Of a DNA stretch of 64,000 nucleotides, positions 25,082 to 34,286 are shown piece by piece. Every line of letters begins with the position of its first letter. The stretch's first letter is position 1. Origin of the DNA: Candidatus Cloacimonetes bacterium HGW-Cloacimonetes-3 (lineage in GTDB: Bacteria > Cloacimonadota > Cloacimonadia > Cloacimonadales > Cloacimonadaceae); assembly GCA_002840645.1 (NCBI GenBank), contig PHBO01000011.1, positions 83,563 through 147,562 on the forward strand. The letters are read 5' to 3'. The notes below the pieces were generated by a model that saw only the letters and a list, made by a program, of their open reading frames with translations, made no database searches and was not told where the DNA came from. Position numbers and translations under genes: made by a program.

Positions 25082-27895
25082 TTATTCTTGGGGTACTTCC
25101 GGCAGCATAATAACCTTAAGCAGGTCTTTATCGAAGCTTAGATACTTCTTAGCTGCTTTTGTTACTGTCTTCTTGTCCATTTTGGCATATATTGCGGGGT
25201 AATCCACGAATATGTCGATAGGTTGCCCCACCCACAGATTGCGCTCCATGCTTGCAATCCAATATCTGTTACTCTTGATGCTTTCTTCATAGCGTTTCAG
25301 CATCGTGGTCTTGGCGGATTCCACGTATTTTGCTTCGAAAAGCCCTTGTTTCAGGCTGTCCAGAGTGGCGAAAGTGGCGTCATTCAGCATGTCCACTTTT
25401 GCGGGATCACAGCTCATCCAGGTTTGCACAGTGTAGAAGGGCTTGGGATAGCGTTCCATTGTGCTCCAGTTCTGGATTGCGTACACTCCGCTGAGGTCTT
25501 CGCGCACGTTCTCGCGCAGTTTTTCGAAGGCTACCATCATCAGGGTATTCATCGCTATATTGTTGGCAGCAGTGTATTTGTATTTACCTTTGGTTACATT
25601 TGTGGCAAAGGTGAGGTCGCTTTCGCCTTTATGGAAGCGGATTTCTTTTTTCCCACTGAAGGGCTTGATGCCGATGTTGCGGATTTTATCCTTGCGCTTC
25701 ATCGTGGGCAGGTTGGCAAGATAGGTGGTGCAATAGGTACGTAGCTGTTCTTCATCGAAGGCACCAACCACGTAGAAGGTGAAATCAGAGAAATCACCGA
25801 AACGATCGCGGTAAACCCTTTCCAACTGCTGCAAAGTAATCTTATCCAAATCAGCAGGGCGCATGCCGCGCTTGTAAGGATGATTGTCGTAGATAAGCGT
25901 TTCCAGCGTATCGAAGAAGGCGTTTTCGGGGCTTAGCAGGCTGTTTTGGAGGAAAGACCGTATCTGCGCTACAGAAGAGGAAAAAGTAGCCTGATTGAAG
26001 CGCGGGACAGTGGCTTTCTGATACAGCATCTGGAACATCAGTTCCAAATCCTTGGGTGAGCAAGTGCCGGAGAAACCTTCACTGTAGATATCCATTTTGG
26101 GGTAGGCATCAGCAACTTTACCTGCCATTGCCTTTTGCAAAGCAGGACCGTCGAAATTGCCAAAGCCGGAATTGTGGCTGTAATGGGAGATTATCTCGGA
26201 GATTCTGGCATCATCGGAGTTTAACAGCGCAGTTCCACCGGGGCTTTGGGAGGAAAGCAGCACTTCGTCTGCCTTAAAATCTGTCTGTTTGCTATACACG
26301 GTAACGCCATTGGAAAGCACCCATTTCTTGATGCCGGATTTGGGGAAGGTTGTGGATTTGGTGATCCTGCCGGGGATGGGAATGTTTTCTATGATCGGCT
26401 CGTCCACGGTGGTGTCCTCATAATCTTCCAGATCTGTATTCTTGATCTCGCTATACATCGCCAACAGCCTTTGTTCATTGGGATACACAGCACCTTCCTT
26501 GGCTGTTCCGGTAACACTTAAGGTAAGATTGTCGGTGCTGATCAGGTCGTCCACAATGTCATTCACTTCATCCAGCCCTATTTCGTGGATAATGCTGCTA
26601 ACCATATCAAACTTCTGTTCGGCACTAATAATGTTATCACCGCTCATGATGGGCATCAGCAGTTCCCATGTGGCTTCGTCGGATTCACGGGTGGCTTTCT
26701 CGGAAACGGCTGTTTCTGCTGCACGGATCAATTCCAGCTTGGCACGCTCGAACTCTCCCGGCTTGAAACCATGCTGGCGGATACGTACCGCTTCGGTAAG
26801 CATAGTGTGCATGGCATCTTCACTGCGTCCCTCGGTACTTACCGCCATCAGGGTGGAGGAATTAAATCCTTCCAGCATGGACATGGATAAGCCATAGGCA
26901 TAAGAGAAGGGGGGATCTGGCTGCATGGATATCTCTTGCATGCGGTTGTTAAACATGGTGTAGAAAATATCTCTCTTCAATTCGTCGTAGTAGGTGCCAA
27001 GATCAACCACAGGCACTGCGGGCTTTTTCCAAGTAGCCTGAACCACAGAATAAGGGAGTTCCTTGTCCAGAACCACTACAGCTCTTGGTTCGGCATTATC
27101 CGGCACCGAGTATTTCTCTTTCTTGCGTGGGTTTTCCCGAGCAGGGATAACACCAAAATACTCTTCCACCATGGCTTTAAGTGCTTCCGGGGGGTAATCG
27201 CCAATAATAATCACATGCTGCAAATCGGGGCGGTACCAATCGTTGTAATAACGCTTTAAGCTGTCATGTTTGAATGTTTTAAGGTTTTCAATAGTGCCTA
27301 TGGGGTTCCGCAGTGCATAGCGGGAACCGGCATAACGGACGTTGTTTACCTTGTCCTGCACTCTGCGCTGTGCTTCCTGACCCATGCGCCATTCTTCCTG
27401 AATGATGCCGCGTTCGCGCTCTATCTCGCTGGGGTCGAAGCTAAGCTGCCAGGCTATATCCGAAAGGATGGATATGCCTTTGCGCAAGGTGGCTTCGTTA
27501 TCTGTGGGAAGCTTAAATTGGTAAACCGTGAAATCATAGGATGTTCCGCCATTCAAGCCATTATGAAAGCCCATACCAATGGAAGTTAAATACTCCACCA
27601 TCTGGGTGCGGGCAAAGTTCTTGCTTCCGTTGAATGCCATGTGTTCCACAAAGTGCGCCAGCCCAAGCTGGTCTTCATCTTCCTGAACGCTGCCGGCATT
27701 TACTAATAGCCTAAGCTCTACACGTTTTTCCGGTTTGGCATTAGGCAGAATGTAATAAGTTAGCCCATTGGCAAGCTTGCCGGTGATCAAATCAGGATCG
27801 GTCGGCAAAGGCATGGGGGCGTATTCCGGGGGGATGATTGCACCAAGTGTGATGGCACAAAGCAGGATTATTATGCTAAGCCATTTCCCTTTCAT
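25082..27895 (-). CDS. Exported M16-family zinc protease (PqqL-like)
   Basis: This 937-residue protein has a signal peptide (MKGKWLSIIILLCAITLGAI). The inverted zinc motif HxxEH is present as HFVEHMAFNG near residue 85, with the downstream Glu in ERERGIIQEEW. The R/Y substrate-handling segment belongs to the C-terminal half (PYKRGMRPADL, GRPP-like). Two tandem M16 halves are present; only the first carries the zinc ligands, as in PqqL and insulinase-type enzymes. It probably degrades oligopeptides in the periplasm. GAAGGAG precedes the ATG. The lipoprotein gene ends 24 bp upstream. Confidence 0.9.
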   Translation of the reverse strand: MKGKWLSIIILLCAITLGAIIPPEYAPMPLPTDPDLITGKLANGLTYYILPNAKPEKRVELRLLVNAGSVQEDEDQLGLAHFVEHMAFNGSKNFARTQMVEYLTSIGMGFHNGLNGGTSYDFTVYQFKLPTDNEATLRKGISILSDIAWQLSFDPSEIERERGIIQEEWRMGQEAQRRVQDKVNNVRYAGSRYALRNPIGTIENLKTFKHDSLKRYYNDWYRPDLQHVIIIGDYPPEALKAMVEEYFGVIPARENPRKKEKYSVPDNAEPRAVVVLDKELPYSVVQATWKKPAVPVVDLGTYYDELKRDIFYTMFNNRMQEISMQPDPPFSYAYGLSMSMLEGFNSSTLMAVSTEGRSEDAMHTMLTEAVRIRQHGFKPGEFERAKLELIRAAETAVSEKATRESDEATWELLMPIMSGDNIISAEQKFDMVSSIIHEIGLDEVNDIVDDLISTDNLTLSVTGTAKEGAVYPNEQRLLAMYSEIKNTDLEDYEDTTVDEPIIENIPIPGRITKSTTFPKSGIKKWVLSNGVTVYSKQTDFKADEVLLSSQSPGGTALLNSDDARISEIISHYSHNSGFGNFDGPALQKAMAGKVADAYPKMDIYSEGFSGTCSPKDLELMFQMLYQKATVPRFNQATFSSSVAQIRSFLQNSLLSPENAFFDTLETLIYDNHPYKRGMRPADLDKITLQQLERVYRDRFGDFSDFTFYVVGAFDEEQLRTYCTTYLANLPTMKRKDKIRNIGIKPFSGKKEIRFHKGESDLTFATNVTKGKYKYTAANNIAMNTLMMVAFEKLRENVREDLSGVYAIQNWSTMERYPKPFYTVQTWMSCDPAKVDMLNDATFATLDSLKQGLFEAKYVESAKTTMLKRYEESIKSNRYWIASMERNLWVGQPIDIFVDYPAIYAKMDKKTVTKAAKKYLSFDKDLLKVIMLPEVPQE

Positions 27896-27919
27896 CAGGT
27901 CTCCTTCTGTTTTGCTATA

Positions 27920-28549
27920 TTATTTTACGGGATCGGTAAATACAATCGGGTACTGTTCATCTTTCAGCAGCATTGTGGTGCTGGCATCGCCATAGTTATA
28001 GGTGTTGCCATCCTCGGTTTTAAGCTCTATTTGATAGAAAAACTGGTTACTGGTAGTATAATAGTCCACCCGCTGAAACTTGCTTTCGCCGGGCAAGATG
28101 TTCGTGATCACGGCAAAAGGAGTAGGGATCACCCCGGCGTTCTTATATATTGTAGCTTCGGTTATCGTTTGCGAGCTGTTATTGGTTACTTTTATACAGG
28201 CACGGTTAGGGTTCACGTATGCTTGCAATACCTCTCCGGCGTAGATGATAATGGTGGTATTGTCTGTCCACAAGTTCTCGTGGTAAGCATCTTCCATGCT
28301 ATAAGTCTCACCCTTTAAAAACACAGGGACTGTACGCTTAACTTCTCCTGAGAAGAGGCTTTGTGTTTTGGTGTCGATCTCGAAACTGTGCATTCCACCC
28401 GCAGGAATGGTTACCTGTGGTCCCGAATCCACTGCCGTATATACCGGATATGAGCTATTGTTAAACACAATAAACTTGCCACCGGATTCGCAGGCTGAAA
28501 GCAGCAGAAGCACTACTGCTAAGAGAGCATAGCTCCATATAGTTCTCAT
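27920..28549 (-). CDS. Lipoprotein of unknown function
   Basis: The ATG at 28549 follows GAGGTGAT and gives a lipoprotein signal (MRTIWSYALLAVVLLLLSAC) with lipobox LLSAC; 209 residues. The mature part is beta-rich (FNNSSYPVYTAVDSGPQVTI, CIKVTNNSSQTITEATIY). It suggests two small beta-sandwich repeats in which N-N-S-S recurs. I recognise no family. It lies 24 bp before the M16 protease gene and is probably co-transcribed with it. Confidence 0.75.
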   Translation of the reverse strand: MRTIWSYALLAVVLLLLSACESGGKFIVFNNSSYPVYTAVDSGPQVTIPAGGMHSFEIDTKTQSLFSGEVKRTVPVFLKGETYSMEDAYHENLWTDNTTIIIYAGEVLQAYVNPNRACIKVTNNSSQTITEATIYKNAGVIPTPFAVITNILPGESKFQRVDYYTTSNQFFYQIELKTEDGNTYNYGDASTTMLLKDEQYPIVFTDPVK

Positions 28550-28620
28550 GATATCACCTCTTACTACCTGCCACACTTTGCATAATGCCACAGATGTCAA
28601 GCAGAAAGTGCATTACTAAT

Positions 28621-28642
28621 GGAGAATTGAGAATGGAGAATT
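28621..28642. repeat. GGAGAATTGAGAATGGAGAATT element
   Basis: A short AT-rich repeat between two minus-strand genes. A related sequence occurs at 53491-53520 between tpiA and serS. Confidence 0.45.
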
Positions 28643-28646
28643 CCCA

Positions 28647-29414
28647 TCAGGGGTATATGATATTGGGGCGACCGGAATTGGGATTGAGGGCTGTTTTTAG
28701 CCTGATGCCAAAGAGTTGCTGCAAGATATCCGTCTGCATCAGGGTTTCAGGCTTGCCTTCCGCCAGCAGCTCACCTGCCTTCAGGAAGATCAGTCTGTCT
28801 GCATAGTTAGCGGCAAGATTCAGGTTGTGGGATACTATCAGCACGGTTTTGCCATGTTTACTATGGATATCTTTCAGCAGGGACATAATCTCCAATTGAT
28901 GGTTTATATCAAGCTGAGAAAGGCTTTCATCCAGAAGAATGTATGGCGTATTCTGCACCAGGGCACGGGCAATATACACCCGCTGTTTTTCCCCGCCGCT
29001 GAGCTCGGAAAGCCAGCGGTCTTTCAAGTCCTCCAGCTTCAATTGCTCCAGCACTTCATCCACAGCGTGGCGGTCTTCTGCGCTGTGCGCCTGCCATAAG
29101 CCAAGATAGGGGTATCGCCCCATCAACACAGTTTCGCTTACCTTGTGGTCAAACTCCTGCACGCTTTCCTGGGGGACAAAGGCAAGCTGCCGTGCCAGGT
29201 AGTTTTTCTTAATGTGGGCGATGTCCTTGCCAAAAATGCTTACCTCACCCCTATCTGCCTTCAGATAACCCATCAGCGCATATAACAAAGTGGATTTCCC
29301 AGCTCCGTTAGGACCCAAAAGAGCACAAAACTCACCGGGCGCAATCTGCAGGGAGACGCCTTTCAAAATAGGCTCTCCTGTATAACCGCAGCTAAGGTTC
29401 TTGGTTTCTATCAT
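28647..29414 (-). CDS. ABC transporter ATPase, FecE/FhuC/BtuD-like
   Basis: This 255-residue protein has Walker A GPNGAGKS (residues 34-41), Q-loop VPQES, signature LSGGEKQR, Walker B ILLDES with Ser replacing the usual Pro after the catalytic Glu, and H-loop SHNLN. The short form and sequence style fit ATPases that drive uptake of iron-siderophore or cobalamin. No permease or binding protein is next to it, so it either serves components encoded elsewhere or is a remnant. It lies downstream of the MFS gene with a 153-bp gap. Confidence 0.88.
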   Translation of the reverse strand: MIETKNLSCGYTGEPILKGVSLQIAPGEFCALLGPNGAGKSTLLYALMGYLKADRGEVSIFGKDIAHIKKNYLARQLAFVPQESVQEFDHKVSETVLMGRYPYLGLWQAHSAEDRHAVDEVLEQLKLEDLKDRWLSELSGGEKQRVYIARALVQNTPYILLDESLSQLDINHQLEIMSLLKDIHSKHGKTVLIVSHNLNLAANYADRLIFLKAGELLAEGKPETLMQTDILQQLFGIRLKTALNPNSGRPNIIYP

Positions 29415-29567
29415 CTTTGTACACGTCTCTTTACTGATTTCATATAAGCAGATACAGGCTTTTAGCAGGGTAGTATTCTGTCAATCTCTTGCTTCCTCTC
29501 CCCCATCAAACCCCACTCATAGCCCACAAAGAGGGGAATGGGTGGGCAATGATAGGGCAATGCTTGC

Positions 29568-30980
29568 TTACATGCGCTTAAAACGAATCGGCCAATACCC
29601 GCTAACTCTTCCTATTACAAACAATAGCGATGCAGCTAATGCCTTGCGCAGCGGGATGCCACGCTTTTCCACCACAAAGAATAGGGGGATGATTGCCAGC
29701 CAGCGCATGATGCCACCGATGCCGAAAACTACCTGTTCCGGCTCCAGAATACGCAAGCCAATATCCATCTTACCGGGATAAAAAACCCCCGAAGCCAGGG
29801 TGGATATCATCATAGCTGATCCGGTAAGGGCGGCATAGAGTCCGGAGTACACCTGCTCCTTGCCCTTGGCAGCGATGCTGAGGATAAAGTTTGTGGTTAT
29901 TATCCCCGTTCCTGCCCACATGAAGCCGGAAAGCAAGCCCTCAAACCAAAGGATGTTATAGTTACCTGCACTCGTGAAAAGCCAAAACATGGGATTAAGC
30001 CCACCCAGCGCCACACATATCTTCATGGCACTCTTGTTGCCAAATCTGTCGATAAACTTTCCCCAAAACTGAAACGATAACAGCGAGGCTACCATATGGA
30101 TAGTGCCATACATCTGCATCTCGAACAGGCTCATGGAGAGCTTTTTCAGCATATATGGTCCCCAGAAGGGACTGCCCACTCCGATAGCCAGCATCCACCA
30201 GATGCCAAAGCCCAACAGCAGGCGAAAATTCTTGTCGTGAAAAGGCTCGGAATAGCGGGATCGCAGCCGCTGCGGGGCAACATTGCGCATGGGACGTTCG
30301 GGTTGGCGTCCCAATACAAAAAGCCCCCCCAGCCCGATAAGAGTGGCAAAGACAAAGATACCGGCAAGGAACCAAGCTTGATTTTGGGGGCTAAAAAAGC
30401 CTTCTGCATGCAGGAAGCCAATATAAAGTTGCTTCAGCCCGCCCTTAGCCGGCTCAAACAAATCCACATGAAAGCTGAGAATATAGCTAAGCACCAAACC
30501 CACACTGATGAGAATCTGATTACGACGCGAGAAGAACCGCCCCCGTATGGACAGCGGGATGAGATCGCTGATCCAGGCTATCCAGATATTGGCACCCATA
30601 GATTGCAATCCCGCACTTATCGCCAGTAAAATCAAGATGAACCAGATACCGTGTTCACGCAAGGGGAACAGCAGAGCCAAGCCCAAAAACAAGGTTAAGA
30701 TGCGCCCCGCAGCCGTGATCCAGATGCAAGCCATTTTGCGTTGCTTCAGCTTGTGGGTTAATGCCACCCCCAGCGGCTGCCAGATAGCGGAAGCCTGTCC
30801 CAAAGCGCTCAGCAGGCTGTAATGCATCGGTGTTGCCCCCATGATCACCATAAGTTTGGTGATGAAAGATGAGCCAATCTGCGCAAGGTTGCCATACACC
30901 TGGGCAAATATCCCCTCAAGGATGGAGATGCGGTATCCTTGGTGGATAATACTGTTCTTTCTGCTGGCTGTTTTCTTCAT
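29568..30980 (-). CDS. Major facilitator superfamily transporter
   Basis: This 470-residue protein has about twelve hydrophobic segments and the MFS loop 2-3 region (LTHKLKQRKMACIW). The midpoint has RFFSRRNQIL, and RFGNKSAMKICVALGG is the equivalent loop in the second half. The substrate cannot be predicted. The upstream AAGG is distant from the ATG, so the start is a little uncertain. It is divergent from the sensor kinase at 31266. Confidence 0.85.
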   Translation of the reverse strand: MKKTASRKNSIIHQGYRISILEGIFAQVYGNLAQIGSSFITKLMVIMGATPMHYSLLSALGQASAIWQPLGVALTHKLKQRKMACIWITAAGRILTLFLGLALLFPLREHGIWFILILLAISAGLQSMGANIWIAWISDLIPLSIRGRFFSRRNQILISVGLVLSYILSFHVDLFEPAKGGLKQLYIGFLHAEGFFSPQNQAWFLAGIFVFATLIGLGGLFVLGRQPERPMRNVAPQRLRSRYSEPFHDKNFRLLLGFGIWWMLAIGVGSPFWGPYMLKKLSMSLFEMQMYGTIHMVASLLSFQFWGKFIDRFGNKSAMKICVALGGLNPMFWLFTSAGNYNILWFEGLLSGFMWAGTGIITTNFILSIAAKGKEQVYSGLYAALTGSAMMISTLASGVFYPGKMDIGLRILEPEQVVFGIGGIMRWLAIIPLFFVVEKRGIPLRKALAASLLFVIGRVSGYWPIRFKRM

Positions 30981-31265
30981 AGGGCGGGATAACCTTTGTA
31001 GTAGTTATTTATACACGGAAGTGAACTACATCCCCAATAGGCAAGCTTCTGTCCAGTGTTATTTTCTGCGATAGTAAACCAATGGATGCTAATCTACCCA
31101 TCGCAGCTTATAACATTAATCAAACCAAATTGGCAGGAAGTTGTTGCTTGGGAAAGAAAACGGCTTATCATGTCTTACATTGAATATGTGTGTGTTGAGG
31201 CGATACAGCTAAACAACAGATATGCATGCCGGTAAGTGCAGCAGATACCTATCAATAGGACGGTT

Positions 31266-33848
31266 ATGGACGAAACGCAAACGAACCGCGATACCATAGA
31301 CCTTGGTTCTTCGAATAATCGCAGAAAGAGATTCAGGACACCTCTGCTCGCATTCGTTATGCTGGTTATCTCCGTTTGCATCATAGGTATCGTCTATATC
31401 ATATTTGAATCAGAACAAATGAAAGTCTCCATCCGAGAGGATTTATCAACTATAGCAGACTTGAAAGCAACTCAAATAGCCAATTGGAAAGCTGAACGCA
31501 GCGAGGATGCAAAGCAAATGCATGAAAGCCCCTTGTTTCAGCATATAGCGGCTCAATACCTTGAAAACAGGCAAGATACTAATAGCCGTCAATTGCTAAC
31601 CCAATGGATGAACGTCTTTTACCAGCAAAATGACTATTGCCGCATAGCGTTGTTGGGTACCGAGGGTGAGCTTGTGCTCTCGATACCGGACAAGCAGGGA
31701 AATCCTGCACCTTCTCATAAAGATTATCTCGATGAAGCAGTAGAAACAGGCAAGATTGTTATGATAGATTTGCACAGCGTAACAGACAGTGATAGCATAG
31801 AAGGCTCAAGAATATTCATGTGCTATATGATACCGGTGATAGACCCTACAGAAGCAAGCAAAGAAACCGTTGGCGTGTGGTTTGTTCAGTTAGACCCCAG
31901 CAAGTATTTATACCCCATAGTGCACACCTGGCAGGGTAAAAGCAGAACTGCTGAGACCCTTTTAGTTCGCAGAGAGGGAAATGAAGTAGTTTACCTTAAT
32001 GAGCTTAGGCACAAAAAAAATACCGCCCTAAAACTGCGGTTTAAGCTGTCTGATACTCCAAACCTGCCTGCTACTAAAGCTGTTCTTGGGTTAGAAGGTA
32101 TATTTGAAGGGAGGGATTACCGTGGCATTAAGGTAGTTTCTGCCATCCGTAAAGTGTATGGCACATCCTGGAGCATGGTGGCGAAGATTGACAAGAAAGA
32201 GCTGTACCTCCCACTAAGAAAAAGGATTTGGGTAATATCATTTGTATCGCTAATCCTGCTGCTGGCTTTGGCACAAGCGGTGGGAGTGGTGGACAGACGC
32301 CGCGATGAGGAGTGGCTGCGTAAACAGCTAATTCTGGAGCAGGAAAAAGCTAAGCTGCGGGACGACTATCGCAAAATAGCCCAGGAATGGCAAGAAACCT
32401 TTGATAGCATCAGCGATGCTATCTGGCTGATGGATAGCGACAATAAGATTATCCGTGCAAACAGTGCAACCACCAACACCCTTGGACTCAATTCCGAGCA
32501 AATGATTGGCAAACACTGCGGAACTCTGCTTCATGGTGCCGGCGAAACCCCGGATGATTGCCCTTACCCAAGAATGCTAAGCACGAAAGCCAGAGCTGCT
32601 ACGGAAATAAAATTGGATAACAGATGGATGAGTGTTTCGGTGGATCCCATTCTGGATGATAACAATGAACTGATCGGAGCTGTGCATATTATGCGGGATA
32701 TCAGCTACCAGAAACAAGCCGAACAGGCATTACGGGAAAGCGAATCTATCTTCCGGGAGCTTTTTGAACACATGGGCAGCGGAGTGTCAATTTATAAACC
32801 TGTGGAGAACGGAAGTAATTTTATCATTAAGGATATTAATGACGCCGGAGAAATCATTACCAATTCCGAACATGATAAGATAATCGGCAGGTTTGTTACA
32901 GATGTGTTTCCTCAGGTGAGGGAGAAGAGGCTTCTCCATTTCTTATCCGAAGTAAATAAAACTGGGGTAGCGGCTCATTTTGACACCTATAACTACATTG
33001 GAGATGAACTTGAGTATTGGTTGGGAAACTATGTGCTGAAGCTGGAATCCGGTGAGATTATAGCCATCTACAACGATCTGACTGATAGAGTAAAAGCTGA
33101 GGAGAACATAAAAAAACTTAATGAAGAACTGGAGCAACGGGTGGAAGAACGGACAGCACAACTGGAGATAGCCAACCAGGAACTGGAGGCTTTCTCTTAT
33201 TCTGTGTCACATGACCTGCGCTCTCCTTTGCGGGGAATATCCGGGTGGACTCAGGCTCTGTACGAGGATTATGCCGATAAACTGGATGAACAAGCAAAAG
33301 GATATCTGAACCGGGTGGTGTCTGAAACTCAGCGCATGAGTCAGTTAATCGAGGGCTTGCTAAAATTATCCCAGATTAGTAAGTCCGCACTCACTCCTGA
33401 AGATGTAGATTTGTCCCAAACGGCTTTGGAAGTGCTTGAACGGCTTAAAGAAGAGCACCCGAATCGCGAAGTGCAAATTAAGATACAGCCGGACTTACAC
33501 ACATTGGGAGATAAGAACCTGCTGGAGATATTGTTAACAAACCTGTTTGCCAATGCCTGGAAGTTTACCGGTAAACAAGAACAGCCAATTATAGAATTCG
33601 GTACAACTACGATTGAGGATAAACCGGCTTACTTCGTTCGTGATAATGGAGCCGGATTCGATATGATGCATGCAACAAAGCTCTTCGGGGCATTTCAGCG
33701 GATGCACAAAGCGGTTGACTATCCCGGAACAGGGGTGGGGCTTGCTACTGTGCAAAGAATTGTAATTCGTCACGGGGGTAGGATATGGGCAGAAGCCAAA
33801 CCGAATGAAGGTGCTACCTTTTTCTTTACCCTTCAGGAGCTATCATGA
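31266..33848 (+). CDS. Membrane-bound sensor histidine kinase with two PAS domains
   Basis: The ATG at 31266 follows ATAGGACGG and gives 860 residues. Two membrane spans (about 24-48 and 320-342) bracket an extracytoplasmic sensor region of some 270 residues. Two PAS domains follow (about 375-490 and 495-620), the first containing HCGTLLHGAGETPDDCPYP. A short coiled coil (LEQRVEERTAQLEIANQELEAF is cut here by the helix) leads to the H-box SVSHDLRSPL, then N-box NLFANAWKFTG, DNGAGFDM and GTGVGLATVQRIV. The kinase core resembles phytochrome-type kinases, which often pair with Rcp1-like receivers. The next gene is just that and overlaps by 4 bp. Confidence 0.92.
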   Translation: MDETQTNRDTIDLGSSNNRRKRFRTPLLAFVMLVISVCIIGIVYIIFESEQMKVSIREDLSTIADLKATQIANWKAERSEDAKQMHESPLFQHIAAQYLENRQDTNSRQLLTQWMNVFYQQNDYCRIALLGTEGELVLSIPDKQGNPAPSHKDYLDEAVETGKIVMIDLHSVTDSDSIEGSRIFMCYMIPVIDPTEASKETVGVWFVQLDPSKYLYPIVHTWQGKSRTAETLLVRREGNEVVYLNELRHKKNTALKLRFKLSDTPNLPATKAVLGLEGIFEGRDYRGIKVVSAIRKVYGTSWSMVAKIDKKELYLPLRKRIWVISFVSLILLLALAQAVGVVDRRRDEEWLRKQLILEQEKAKLRDDYRKIAQEWQETFDSISDAIWLMDSDNKIIRANSATTNTLGLNSEQMIGKHCGTLLHGAGETPDDCPYPRMLSTKARAATEIKLDNRWMSVSVDPILDDNNELIGAVHIMRDISYQKQAEQALRESESIFRELFEHMGSGVSIYKPVENGSNFIIKDINDAGEIITNSEHDKIIGRFVTDVFPQVREKRLLHFLSEVNKTGVAAHFDTYNYIGDELEYWLGNYVLKLESGEIIAIYNDLTDRVKAEENIKKLNEELEQRVEERTAQLEIANQELEAFSYSVSHDLRSPLRGISGWTQALYEDYADKLDEQAKGYLNRVVSETQRMSQLIEGLLKLSQISKSALTPEDVDLSQTALEVLERLKEEHPNREVQIKIQPDLHTLGDKNLLEILLTNLFANAWKFTGKQEQPIIEFGTTTIEDKPAYFVRDNGAGFDMMHATKLFGAFQRMHKAVDYPGTGVGLATVQRIVIRHGGRIWAEAKPNEGATFFFTLQELS

Positions 33849-34273
33849 GTCGTAAAACCATTCTGCTGGTGGAAGATAACGCCAGCGATATCGAGCTAAC
33901 GAAACGCGCCCTCTCAAAAAGCCATATAGCCAATACTATAATTGTGAAGGAAGATGGGCAAGAAGCGCTTGATTATTTGTTCAACGAATGTAGCCAAAAC
34001 AGAGGGACATTTCCCACAATTATTATGCTGGATATAAAGCTCCCTAAGATAGATGGATTGGAAGTGTTAAGGCGTATCCGTGCAGATGAGCGAACGAGAA
34101 GAATACCTGTGATAATCCTAACTTCATCGGGGGAGAAAGAGGATATCGGCAATAGCTATAACCTGGGGGCAAACAGCTATATCCGTAAGCCTGTGGACTT
34201 CAACCAATTTGTTGAGGCAGTAAAAGGTTTGGGTTTATACTGGCTTGTTATAAACGAGGCTTCCCCATTTTAA
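33845..34273 (+). CDS. Single-domain response regulator, Rcp1-like
   Basis: This 142-residue receiver domain alone has the acidic pair in LLVEDNASD, phospho-acceptor Asp in IIMLDIKLPKIDG, Thr/Ser in ILTSSG and Lys in YIRKPVDF. The long alpha-2 region (FNECSQNRGTFP) is typical of Rcp1-type regulators that serve phytochrome-like kinases. Its start overlaps the kinase stop (ATGA). It has no output domain, so it probably acts by protein contact or in a phosphorelay. Confidence 0.93.
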   Translation: MSRKTILLVEDNASDIELTKRALSKSHIANTIIVKEDGQEALDYLFNECSQNRGTFPTIIMLDIKLPKIDGLEVLRRIRADERTRRIPVIILTSSGEKEDIGNSYNLGANSYIRKPVDFNQFVEAVKGLGLYWLVINEASPF

Positions 34274-34286
34274 CAAGCACTTAGTA

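Noticed and set aside
28647..29414. Ser after the Walker B Glu (LLDES) as evidence of a dead ATPase
   Set aside because: The catalytic Glu and all other motifs are intact; this position varies among active ABC ATPases.
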